DNA of 64,000 bases from Pluralibacter gergoviae ATCC 33028 = NBRC 105706. Its GTDB lineage: Bacteria > Pseudomonadota > Gammaproteobacteria > Enterobacterales > Enterobacteriaceae. The first letter of the stretch is position 1; each line of letters opens with the position of its first letter. The position numbers and the translations under genes were made by a program. The stretch is from assembly GCF_001598855.1 (NCBI RefSeq), contig NZ_BCZS01000007.1, forward strand, positions 62,001-126,000, written 5' to 3'. The notes beneath the pieces are model-generated. The model did not search any database and was not told where the DNA came from. It was given only the letters and a program-made list of their open reading frames with translations. Below are positions 56,701 through 64,000 of this stretch, in pieces.

Positions 56701-57757
56701 GATCGGGCAAACGCGCGTTCAGGAGATCCTGCTTGCGATATTCCAGCACGATGTCGTTGTTACGCTGAACGAGGTCCATCCGGCTGCCGGCAAGGGTTCT
56801 GCGCAGAGAGACCTTCGACGGATCGATTTGCTCTGAGAAAGGCACGCCGAAGTCGTAATTAAACTCAAGGCCCAGAATCGTGTCGTTATTACCGCCCTTT
56901 TGCGAGTCGCGAAAATCGACGCCCATCGTTACCAGCGGCACCGGCGTGTAGTTTAATCCCAGCGTAATGGCTTTCGGATCCTTCTCCCGGCTGCTTCTGC
57001 CGAAGAGCGCGACGTCATTGCCGTAGTACTGTTCATAGGTTACCTTGGCGCCGAGCTGCGGGGCGCCGGGCAAGTAGCCTTCGGCCCGGACATCGAAGCC
57101 GTTCGCCGGGCGCTCATCGTAATCCTCAAAATCGCGGGACTGGTGCCAGTCGGTGAGCCTGAAATAGCCGTTAGCGCCCAGCTTGAGGTAGTCGCGCCAG
57201 TATTCGATACCTGCGCCAAGCCGACGGTTATGGCCGGTAAAATCATTATCATAAAAGACGTTTGTCCCCAGCATAGAGGTGGGCATGAAATAGCGGCCGC
57301 CAAAACCGATATTTGCCGTATTGCGGCTGTCTTTATGACGGTAACCCAGCTGGCTAAAAAAGAGCAGATCCTGCGTGTCATACAGTGAGAATAAGGTATC
57401 AATGGAGCTTTCAGAAAGGTGATAATCTTGGTCAATACCAAATTTGACCTGTGCAGTACCAAATTGCGATAACCATTTTTGAAAGGAGGAGGTTGCATAA
57501 TTAGTGGCAGATGACAGCGCGTAGCTCGACATCTCTTTGTTATTACTTGCAATATTCTCAGCTATTCGGGCAACGTTATTCTCGGTACTGCTGTTATCAA
57601 ACGCATTATTTCCGTAATCCGTTTGTTCTTGTCCAAAAATTGGCTTCGTCGTGTTAGGTGATTCGCTACCGGCAAATGACATAGGCACATAAAGAAAGAT
57701 TTGTCCTAAGATTTGCGTAGCGCAGATAAATTTCTTTAATCTGTCGCGCTTATTCAT
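53720..57757 (-). CDS. Inverse autotransporter adhesin of intimin/invasin type with Big_1 repeats and C-type-lectin-like tip
   Basis: About 1345 residues from the ATG at 57757 (MNKRDRLKKFICATQILGQI), chosen because it begins a good signal peptide cleaved near SFA|GS; the frame is open 22 codons further up. Residues about 95-345 are the inverse autotransporter barrel (LFSLYDTQDLLFFSQLGYRH; GFGGRYFMPTSMLGTNVFYD; NPKAITLGL-like strands), ending with SLRRTLAGSRMDLVQRNNDI. An Ig-like linker follows, then about seven Big_1 repeats (recurring SSLTATPATVKASGS-type starts, each near 95 residues), one divergent Ig domain and a C-terminal lectin-like domain with two Cys (NWCSEQGYEQ ... ACERKL). The family exports its C-terminal passenger to the cell surface to bind host receptors or promote biofilm. 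No LysM domain is seen. It runs in the same direction as the lipoxygenase operon but 421 bases downstream. Confidence 0.95.
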   Translation of the reverse strand: MNKRDRLKKFICATQILGQIFLYVPMSFAGSESPNTTKPIFGQEQTDYGNNAFDNSSTENNVARIAENIASNNKEMSSYALSSATNYATSSFQKWLSQFGTAQVKFGIDQDYHLSESSIDTLFSLYDTQDLLFFSQLGYRHKDSRNTANIGFGGRYFMPTSMLGTNVFYDNDFTGHNRRLGAGIEYWRDYLKLGANGYFRLTDWHQSRDFEDYDERPANGFDVRAEGYLPGAPQLGAKVTYEQYYGNDVALFGRSSREKDPKAITLGLNYTPVPLVTMGVDFRDSQKGGNNDTILGLEFNYDFGVPFSEQIDPSKVSLRRTLAGSRMDLVQRNNDIVLEYRKQDLLNARLPDQIKGLESTRQPVRLTIKSKYGVSDVQWSGSVLTQPGVQLAPMAKGSHTDWTLSLPPYVEKSLNQYTLTAVVHDIHGNAAPATSTNVIVEQNPGNLVKDSMTCAPATVVISSDSKSVCSVRVDNGQGQPLANAKVNWKTDIGSLSAENSTSDASGVATVTLRNNQVSVSTVTAAISESAASAQVAFVAGAISASQSSLTATPATVKASGSDVSKIVLTARDESGNPIDDLTVAFATAGVPVTLSGVTSNGNGIYTADLTGTVAGDVSITPTINGSEVNALKASVKLVAGDIDQQQSSLKAVPATIQADGKTTSVVTLTAVDANKNPIAGQQFTFSKVSGPEGTLGTVTEKAPGQYEALFTAGTQPGTVTVGASGPSGDTNLRATITLTQMAVSPTNSTLAVDPSEIEANGTSTAVITFKARSESNLPLGGLNVTFSSDNAVPVTIASVQETESGTYTAILTSGTRAGVVNISAAVDGSTVGSPVPVTLTAGKIDPAHSALTVSPAQIAADGVASSLITFTAKDANDNPLDGLPIAFSPTGVAVTLSAVNAKGNGEYTATLTGLTPGSVDIRATNGGSDTGVAPQTVTLITTGVDAATSTLVANPTTIVADGKTQSTVTFTAMDKSSHPLSGLNVTFDYSGVAVQSSAVTEKGNGVYTATLSGTVVGDAIISASVDGTSAVNTPAKVTLTSAYKFLDGKMTVTKDNAEANGTDDNDVSVTVVDQAGNPTAGQVVTFAADNGAVLKSTTVTTDTSGVAVNTLTSTVDGSSNVTATLADSASTVVDTVTASVTFKKAIPLTFKTVKINGFDFEASTGVPTTGFTGGEFQLIVDSTLAATDFDWATDRGDLISVDGSGNVKLNKEFPAGTGAVTITATEKDNPAKVATYRFTINRWFIHGEDKIPLAQAINWCSEQGYEQSSLATLSNAPSSKASKRGPGRFWPEWGDMTAFGWSVSPADYWATPVIAYQVDMYNLAGGMAWRVLSTEKYTAACERKL

Positions 57758-58178
57758 GATTTCATCGTACCTTGCTCGCAAAGAGATCAATGGAGAAAAA
57801 TCCCCATTGTTCTCAAAAAACAATCGTGTTTATGACATTCAAAAAAGACGAGGAGGGGTTATGCCCTGAAGGATCGTCGCACTTATTGGAGCAAAAGAGC
57901 GTTCGAATTATAACTGGAGGCTTCTGAAAATTCTTAAAATGGCATTGCGCGTAACAGTTTGTAATCAGCTTAATTTAACATCAGCACCACTCACAAACCC
58001 ACGTCTGTATACATTGCCGACCCACTAAAATAACCATTAATCAACAAAAGGCCTCTTAATCAGAGAAGCAGGAAGGTAAAGACGCTCCCCCTGCCCGCCT
58101 TAGCGTTTCCCGCTCGGGACCCGGCAGGCCAGCGTCATCGGAAGGCGCAGGCCTGCGGCCTGTGAGGCTTACATTATC
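57758..58178 (-). promoter_or_regulatory. Region between lipoxygenase and adhesin genes
   Basis: A 421-base gap holding the end of the lipoxygenase transcript and the adhesin promoter. Near the lipoxygenase stop a compact palindrome CAGGCC-TGC-GGCCTG (58148-58162) sits in a GC-rich patch unlike the AT-rich rest and could act in termination. No gene is visible. Confidence 0.45.
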
Positions 58179-61100
58179 TTAAATGTTAATGCTTGCTGGA
58201 ATATTCTTAGGCAAGAGGAAGATATAGGGATAGGTTCTGGTTACATTCCTCTCCTGAATAGTTTTTGTTATTTCATTCAACTCATCATTAAATTTTCGCT
58301 GCAAATTATAGATATCGGGGTTTTTCTCCAGCGTGAAGATAGGTTCGCCGTCGGGCATAACATATTCACCTAAATAACCGTTATGCAGCCTCCCGAGCAG
58401 CGTATAAATATCCAGCCGGGACATTGAACGCGTAAATCCGGGCAGCATGGCTAACCACCCCTCTTTTTCCTGCCCATCTACAGATGTCGGTTTTTTTCCA
58501 GCCAGCGTGCCGCTCATCGCGGGGGAATACATCATCCAGTCGTGCTGGGCAAAGTTAACCGCCGCATGGCGGGCAGAACAGGTATAAATGACCATGGTCA
58601 GTACATCGGCTAACTCCGCGCGGCGGGTTATTCTTTTAAAGCCGTTGATTCGGCCATTTTCAACCAGATCGTCAATCCACGCCATGAGATCACCGTCGCC
58701 GGCAATGGACTCGTCGTAAAAATAATCGATATAGCCGTTCACCCAACGCTGAATAGCGTTCCAGATAAGCAAGCCGTCATCCCGATAGGGATATTCCGGC
58801 AGCGCGTGAACATCATCGACGCCGCGCCTTTTTAGCTCAACGGGCAAAAAATTATCATAGAAGTTAAATCGCAGGCGTATATCTATGGCTTTTTGCGCGA
58901 GTTTGCCTAACGGGGCCGCCATCAGGCTATCGACAAATTGGTTAGGGCCTAAAATCTGCAGCGTGGCGTTATGGTTGATCCTGTTCGTCCCTTCAAAGTG
59001 TGAGATCAACAGGTCATAGACAGGATGGCCTTTTTTCAGATTACGGTAGGTCGCCAGCGCAAAAGCTTCAATTAAAAGGTGAGTAAGTCCCAGATGACTG
59101 GAGAGCTGATGCAGGGTTTTATCGGCAGCCTGGATGACCATTTTAGCCTGCTGCCACCCCCATCTATGCGCTTCATCATCAATGGCCAGAAACAGCGGAT
59201 TAGGTTCAGCATCATTCGGATCCTGTCCGCATTGAATTGCCACAGGCTTGAGCCGTTTTGTTACTTTCGAGACGCTAAATAATCCCATCGCCAGATAGGA
59301 GTAGCCGACGATGGGTTCGGGGCTGCTGCCGCTCTCTACTTTCGTATAGCCGTCTTCGGCGACCGCGCCGTCAAGATTGCTGTAGTTGACCATATAAATC
59401 CGGTTTTCGCGCAGCGCCTGCTCCAGCGTATCCCCATCGCCCATGACCAGGCGGTACTGTTCCGCAGTCAGCGGAAAATTATCGGGAAGCGAATTGACGC
59501 GGTAAAGCGCCAGAGGGTTACATCCACCAACCCGCCAGTAGGCAAAGATATCATCATCATAAATAAAGCGCGCGGTATCCGGCCTTGGGAAGGCTTTAAA
59601 CTGGTTGTCATACATAGCCAAATCCGGATCGGGGAAATCGCCGCTTTCTACCTTGTCACAATATCCCCTCACCTGCTGCTCAAGCGAGCATAACTGCTCG
59701 TCGCGATCCTGAATATCAACGGGAGTCGCCTCAAACATATTTTTGTATTTGGCGTCGACCCTCTCAGCCAGGGTTGAGATTGCCGCGCGCTGCTCTGCGG
59801 TCGGATGGGCAATCCTTGAGAGATACGCCTGCCGGTGATTTTCGGCAATCTCCTCGTAAAGTTCATCCAGCGCCTTCTGATAGCTGGCGCGGGGATGAAA
59901 CTCAACCGGCAAATCCCCCGGGCCGCCATTATCCAGCATCGGGACACCTATCAAAGGGGTTAACATTTCTGTCCAGGGATACTTATCTCTGGCAGTCAGG
60001 TCGTTAGCCGAGAGGGTCAGAGTGCTTTTTCCGTCAACAGTTAAGTAAGCCCTTGAATAATAGTGCTTACCGGGCTCTAACCTGCCGTCAATATTTGCGC
60101 GAAGGATCATGTAGTTGTATTCGCCCACATACCTGATGGTAATGTAATCAGCCACCATCGTCATTCCCGGCTGCTCAGAGACCACTGTACCGGTGACCGA
60201 GTCAAATACCATCCCCTCCTCTGGGATATAAATTTTTACAGCGTCATTCTTAGCATATTTTATTTTGAAAACCGCCCCTTTCGTAAAGCTGAACCTGTCA
60301 AATTTTTCAATAAATGTGTTTTCATTTTGACAATCCACAGACTGCGACGGATCGATTAGCGAAATAGCATAATTTTTGATAAATCGGGTGCCGTCGATAA
60401 AATCGACCTGTACTGAGAGCGTGGCATCGCCAGGCGATAATGCGCGGAGGTTCAGAACTAAATTATTTTCATTATCGCCAAACCCTTTACCGCTGTATTC
60501 CGTACCGGAAAAGGTCCCGGCATTGTTATACATCTCCAGTAGCCCCTCTGAGGAGGTAATGTGAAAATTACTGACGCACTGCTCCACGTGGGTGGCCTGA
60601 ACGCCATTAATTAAGCCAAAAATAATGAAAGTCCGGTCCCGGCCTATCATCACGCTATCGGGCACGAAGACATCTGCACTGTAGGCGCTGCCGAAGCGGG
60701 TGCGGGTCATCGCCGTCGCCAGCAGTTCGCCGTCACCGGAGAAAAAGCGGGCATCAATGTCCACGGATTCTGCCACCGCATCAATGAGTACCGTCTCGAT
60801 ATTACCGGACGCGTCCGTCAGTGCCGTCAGGGTATTGCTGAGATTCGCCTTAAACAAGGCTGAGCCGCTGGTCGAAAAGTTAAGCTGTGCGCCGGCAACG
60901 TGAGAGTGATCCTGTTTTGACAGCACGGCCGACACGCGATTGCCCTGCGCATCACCGGGCGCCGCGCCGCTATCGGCGGTAAGCGTAATGTAATAATCGT
61001 CAGCGCCGGCTCCGGCATCAACAAAGGTTGATTCGGCAGATTGCGTCAGCTCGTGAACGGCATCAATGGCCGTCACGGTTATCGTTTCAGCAACAGGATC

Positions 61101-61313
61101 AGAAAAAACAACCTTTGCGCTACCTAACGCACTGGTGGCAACCGTTTTAATATTCTTACCATTATCAAAGAGCGCGTGATCGCTAAGCGTAAAGGTGAGC
61201 ATTACATTAGGCACGTAGGCGTTATTATCCGTCAGAATGGCCGTGGCACTATTTTTCTCAACACCGTCCGCTTTTGCGCCTGACGTAGTCGTTAATTTCA
61301 TTACATAAGCCAT
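58179..61313 (-). CDS. Lipoxygenase with N-terminal Ig-like (Big_1-type) domains
   Basis: About 1044 residues from the ATG at 61313 (MAYVMKLTTTSGAKADG), preceded by AAGGA; a TTG start at 61328 is less likely. Residues 5-100 and 105-205 are Big_1-like Ig domains; 210-440 holds two further beta-rich segments. From about 465 to the end lies a lipoxygenase domain: NPLALYRVNSLP, RWGWQQAKMVIQAAD, iron ligands His740 and His745 in HQLSSHLGLTHLLIEAFALA, GHPVYDLLISHF, PYRDDGLLIWNAIQRWV, His916 and Asn920 in RHAAVNFAQ, and the C-terminal Ile1044 in NIPASINI. These are all the usual ligands of the non-haem iron that dioxygenates polyunsaturated fatty acids. Eukaryotic enzymes have an N-terminal PLAT domain; here Ig domains replace it. 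No signal peptide is seen. It starts 18 bases after the Ig-repeat protein in one operon. Confidence 0.92.
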   Translation of the reverse strand: MAYVMKLTTTSGAKADGVEKNSATAILTDNNAYVPNVMLTFTLSDHALFDNGKNIKTVATSALGSAKVVFSDPVAETITVTAIDAVHELTQSAESTFVDAGAGADDYYITLTADSGAAPGDAQGNRVSAVLSKQDHSHVAGAQLNFSTSGSALFKANLSNTLTALTDASGNIETVLIDAVAESVDIDARFFSGDGELLATAMTRTRFGSAYSADVFVPDSVMIGRDRTFIIFGLINGVQATHVEQCVSNFHITSSEGLLEMYNNAGTFSGTEYSGKGFGDNENNLVLNLRALSPGDATLSVQVDFIDGTRFIKNYAISLIDPSQSVDCQNENTFIEKFDRFSFTKGAVFKIKYAKNDAVKIYIPEEGMVFDSVTGTVVSEQPGMTMVADYITIRYVGEYNYMILRANIDGRLEPGKHYYSRAYLTVDGKSTLTLSANDLTARDKYPWTEMLTPLIGVPMLDNGGPGDLPVEFHPRASYQKALDELYEEIAENHRQAYLSRIAHPTAEQRAAISTLAERVDAKYKNMFEATPVDIQDRDEQLCSLEQQVRGYCDKVESGDFPDPDLAMYDNQFKAFPRPDTARFIYDDDIFAYWRVGGCNPLALYRVNSLPDNFPLTAEQYRLVMGDGDTLEQALRENRIYMVNYSNLDGAVAEDGYTKVESGSSPEPIVGYSYLAMGLFSVSKVTKRLKPVAIQCGQDPNDAEPNPLFLAIDDEAHRWGWQQAKMVIQAADKTLHQLSSHLGLTHLLIEAFALATYRNLKKGHPVYDLLISHFEGTNRINHNATLQILGPNQFVDSLMAAPLGKLAQKAIDIRLRFNFYDNFLPVELKRRGVDDVHALPEYPYRDDGLLIWNAIQRWVNGYIDYFYDESIAGDGDLMAWIDDLVENGRINGFKRITRRAELADVLTMVIYTCSARHAAVNFAQHDWMMYSPAMSGTLAGKKPTSVDGQEKEGWLAMLPGFTRSMSRLDIYTLLGRLHNGYLGEYVMPDGEPIFTLEKNPDIYNLQRKFNDELNEITKTIQERNVTRTYPYIFLLPKNIPASINI

Positions 61314-61331
61314 AAAATATCCTTTCAATTT

Positions 61332-63332
61332 TTAAATCGTTTTACATTTTCCACTCATGCAGCCAGCGAAGTCCGCCGCTAAAAATTCCAGCTCAATGCG
61401 CATATGACTTTCCGGAGATTGGGGCGCAGATATCTGTACGGGAACATTTCCTGCAAATGAAGATATAATATCAACAGCAACTGCACCGAACGTGTTCAGC
61501 GGGATAATTGCCGGGTTGTCAAAGCCGATGATTTCGGCGTTATTTTCAGGCAGCCAGAGGCGAAGTTCGGTGATGTCATCAGTACCGACAAAGTATAGCG
61601 AACACGGCATATAGTTATCAGCAACGGCACCGGTGGTATAACCATAAGCGTAAATGGCGTTCTCGCCCACGTAATAGTTATTAAACTGCATCGTACCGGT
61701 AAATGAATTAGCCGGATGTTCTTTCTGATAGATATTAATCGTTGCAGTGGCGGCTTCAGCTGCGCGAACTCTAAAATAGAGTATGCCGCGGTCATCAAGC
61801 TGCGAGTCCCATGTTGGAGAGTTCGACTCAACCACGACTGCATTGCTTGAGCAGGATATTGATACGCGTATCCCCGGCTGTCCGACAACTTTTGCATAGT
61901 TATAGGATGAAATACCTAAATGATCTCTGTCGTACACAGGGGCGGCTGTCGCAAAAAAGCCAAGCAAATTTTCCGCGGCCTCGACGATTAACAGCGCTTT
62001 TGCCGTACCCGAGAAACGCGTCTGCGCGCTATCCACCACGCGGTAAAATGCGCTCAACCGCCCTCCATTCCCGACCCGCACCGCTTTCTCTTCCGCGATG
62101 ACGAAATCAATAGCGCGGCGGGCGACATCCTCTGCGGTCAGGATATGGGTTTGCTCATCGGCGGTGCCGTTAACTGTGGAACCGGAACTGTCCTGCCCCG
62201 AGAAGAATAATGTGATGCTGTCGGCTGTGGACATTCCTTCATAGGCAACGCGAACACGCACGCCACCATCAGCGATAATATCCGCCTGCCGTATTTCGCT
62301 ATCGGTCGCCTGTAAAAACACCGGCGCGGGTAGCATATTGCCACCGCTCACAAAATTGATATTCAGCGCAGCCGCATCGCCATTCTCAATGGTCGCGGTC
62401 ACTGTCGTCAGACCCGGCAGCCTTCCCTTCAGGGTATTGTTAGTTGTACCGTCAGCGGAGGTGAATGTGTCATCCCTGTTCAACGTATTTAAATCAGATG
62501 ACCAGTGAACGTGCTGCGCCGAAACCGGCTTACTATCGCTATCTATAACGGTCGCGGTGAGCGTGGCAAAATCCGCGTCATTCGCCATGACCTCACTTTT
62601 GTCGCTGACCAGCGCGATCGTAAAGCGGCCACTCTCGCAATTGCCGATGGCGACCATTCTGGCGTCAGAATAGAGCCTTTCAGCGCCGGTCTGAATATAG
62701 AAATAGACAGAAACCCTTCCATTCAGCACCTGATTGACAATATCCAGAGTAATAAAGAATGTCGCCCCCTCTGATACCAGTGTCTCATCAATGGCGTAAG
62801 ACCACTGTCGGGATGCGGAAGTGAGCGGTAATCCCGCCGCATCGAATGCTTTCCAGAATAAATGTAATATATCGCCCCGGAAGTTATTTAGCCGAACCGA
62901 GGGATGGATACGGATGACGGCGCCATCGGCAGACGTGATCTCGCTCTGACTTAAGCAACCGTCATCACCGCCAATGACTGACGGCGGTGTAAGCTTTTCT
63001 ACGTCATGCAGGCGGTCGACATAGACGTTTAAATCTTCTGAAAACCGCGTATTTCCCGCCGGATCGGTTGCATCATACCCAACACTATGACTGCCGTCGG
63101 TCAGGAGTGCTGACTTTATAGGAATAATGACCGGCAGCGTGATATCATCAGGCGCAACGGCACTGCCGACTTCGTTGTTATCGATATATAGTTTAATAAA
63201 ATCCCCAAGCCGTCGCCCACTGTAGCCAATAATTGCGATAATACTGCTGGAAGAAATATCATTTTTATCGATAACGCCATCGTCTGCCGCCGGTATTCTC
63301 GGCGGCGATAAACTCAAATCTTTCGAACTCAT
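61332..63332 (-). CDS. Leaderless Ig-repeat protein 3, operon partner of the lipoxygenase
   Basis: Protein of 666 residues. Residues 10-107 match the second domain type of proteins 1 and 2 (PPRIPAADDGVIDKNDI ... DATDPAGNTRFSED). A related domain starts near 116 (PPSVIGGDDGCLSQSEI). Residues 236-329 are a Big_1-like domain (KSEVMANDADFATLTATVID; KPVSAQHVHWSSDLNTL). A fourth starts at 334 (LPAPVFLQATDSEIRQADII). The last 200 residues are beta-rich and unfamiliar, ending CMSGKCKTI. There is no signal peptide or membrane segment. Because it lies just upstream of the lipoxygenase in one transcript, it may bind, deliver or regulate that enzyme; this is inference. Confidence 0.9.
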   Translation of the reverse strand: MSSKDLSLSPPRIPAADDGVIDKNDISSSSIIAIIGYSGRRLGDFIKLYIDNNEVGSAVAPDDITLPVIIPIKSALLTDGSHSVGYDATDPAGNTRFSEDLNVYVDRLHDVEKLTPPSVIGGDDGCLSQSEITSADGAVIRIHPSVRLNNFRGDILHLFWKAFDAAGLPLTSASRQWSYAIDETLVSEGATFFITLDIVNQVLNGRVSVYFYIQTGAERLYSDARMVAIGNCESGRFTIALVSDKSEVMANDADFATLTATVIDSDSKPVSAQHVHWSSDLNTLNRDDTFTSADGTTNNTLKGRLPGLTTVTATIENGDAAALNINFVSGGNMLPAPVFLQATDSEIRQADIIADGGVRVRVAYEGMSTADSITLFFSGQDSSGSTVNGTADEQTHILTAEDVARRAIDFVIAEEKAVRVGNGGRLSAFYRVVDSAQTRFSGTAKALLIVEAAENLLGFFATAAPVYDRDHLGISSYNYAKVVGQPGIRVSISCSSNAVVVESNSPTWDSQLDDRGILYFRVRAAEAATATINIYQKEHPANSFTGTMQFNNYYVGENAIYAYGYTTGAVADNYMPCSLYFVGTDDITELRLWLPENNAEIIGFDNPAIIPLNTFGAVAVDIISSFAGNVPVQISAPQSPESHMRIELEFLAADFAGCMSGKCKTI

Positions 63333-63661
63333 ATATCCAGGCCCTACCTCTGCTATTTTATCACTTACGGGTTAACTTCCAGCACCATAATGAAATAACC
63401 AAAGAAAAATATTGTGGATGAATTCATGATTTTATTTTTTAGATTCTATGATTTATCATAAAATTCAAAAATAAAAAATATCAATCAAATAAATATTAAA
63501 GCGTATGAGGATGAATTTTTATCGTATCCATGAGATATGCCAGCCATTATCTCACATCGTATAAAAATGAGACTCCAGTCATTATTGCCTCAATAAAGTA
63601 AAAATACAGTAGATCCGCAACATGCGTTATTCATAATATTTTAACTTAAGAGGAAAAAAAC
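63333..63661. promoter_or_regulatory. AT-rich divergent promoter region of the Ig-repeat/lipoxygenase operon
   Basis: A 329-base, very AT-rich gap between the minus-strand operon and the plus-strand gene at 63662. It must hold both promoters. The composition is typical of H-NS-bound DNA. GAGG precedes the right-hand start codon. No gene or clear operator is seen. Confidence 0.5.
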
Positions 63662-64000
63662 ATGCAGAAGAGCAGCATTGTCTCATTACCTGCGCCTGTT
63701 ATTGATAAAATCATCAACGGCACACTGAACACTAATAAAGGCGTTACATTATCCGTAACGGTAGACAATAACTTAGGATATAAGCCGGGAGACACGCTAA
63801 ACGTTATCTGGGGAGGGAATGTTTTTGATTCTAGAGTTGTATCGGAAAATGATATTTCATTAAAAAAAATGGCCTTCCCGGTACCTGAAAAATTAATCAC
63901 AAATGGTAATAATGTCAAAGCTGCTTACATCAGGACAGATGAAAATCTGCAGGTAACGAATTCAGAAGCGCTCTTTTTTACCGTCAATTTAGGCGGCAGC
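63662..64000 (+). CDS. Ig-repeat protein 4 (partial, runs off right edge)
   Basis: The first 113 codons of a gene starting MQKSSIVSLPAPVIDKIING, with GAGG eight bases upstream. It begins directly with the second domain type of proteins 1 to 3: LPAPVIDKII, then YKPGDTLNVIWGGNVFD, corresponding to the YLLWGDN strand, and ends SEALFFTVNLGGS at the window edge. No signal peptide is present in the part seen. Four proteins of this family therefore sit around the adhesin and lipoxygenase. Confidence 0.85.
   Translation, partial: MQKSSIVSLPAPVIDKIINGTLNTNKGVTLSVTVDNNLGYKPGDTLNVIWGGNVFDSRVVSENDISLKKMAFPVPEKLITNGNNVKAAYIRTDENLQVTNSEALFFTVNLGGS

Noticed and set aside
58179-61313. Reading the 1044-residue protein as only another Ig-like adhesin
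   Set aside because: The N-terminus is Ig-like, but the C-terminal 570 residues carry the full set of lipoxygenase iron ligands.

Overview
This window comes from a motile member of the Enterobacterales, most like the Klebsiella/Enterobacter group. The gene order msrA / tamA-tamB-ytfP and the high identity of these proteins to those of Escherichia coli support this. Placing it near Klebsiella aerogenes, a motile Klebsiella with clustered flagellar genes, is an inference from memory and not a search result.

Left region (1-42168): a nearly complete flagellar and chemotaxis regulon packed into one cluster. Blocks in order: fliP(partial)-fliO-N-M-L and fliK-J-I-H-G-F (minus strand; export apparatus, C-ring, MS ring); divergent fliE; cheR-B-Y-Z and flhB-A-E (plus); fliT-S-D (minus); fliC (plus); an unexpected gene with a Tad2/DUF2829-like N-terminus (plus); motA-B-cheA-W (minus); the master regulator flhD-flhC (minus) directly downstream of fliA; flgL-K and flgJ-I-H-G-F-E-D-C-B (minus); flgA-M-N (plus); and one chemoreceptor gene. 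FlhD4C2 would activate the hook-basal-body genes, and FliA (sigma-28), held by FlgM, the late genes. Sigma-28 promoter candidates are visible before fliD, fliC, flgK, flgM and the chemoreceptor gene. fliQ and fliR probably lie beyond the left edge.

Middle region (42328-49049): conserved backbone, ytfP-tamB-tamA (minus; outer-membrane assembly) and divergent msrA. A LysR regulator and a divergent PACE-family efflux gene follow (49052-50478).

Right region (50818-64000): an accessory locus with AT-rich spacers. It holds two tandem paralogous Ig-like proteins, an inverse autotransporter (intimin/invasin type) with about seven Big_1 repeats and a C-type-lectin-like tip, a 1044-residue protein that I identify as a lipoxygenase fused to N-terminal Ig-like domains, a 666-residue Ig-repeat protein just upstream of it in the same operon, and the start of another family member running off the right end. 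The lipoxygenase call rests on the His-x4-His iron ligands, the HAAVN motif, the WxxAK...HQL..H context, the PYxxDGLxIW segment and a C-terminal isoleucine. None of the Ig-repeat proteins, nor the lipoxygenase, has a recognisable signal peptide. An adhesin beside a lipid-oxidising enzyme and leaderless Ig proteins is the strongest candidate here for an undescribed system.
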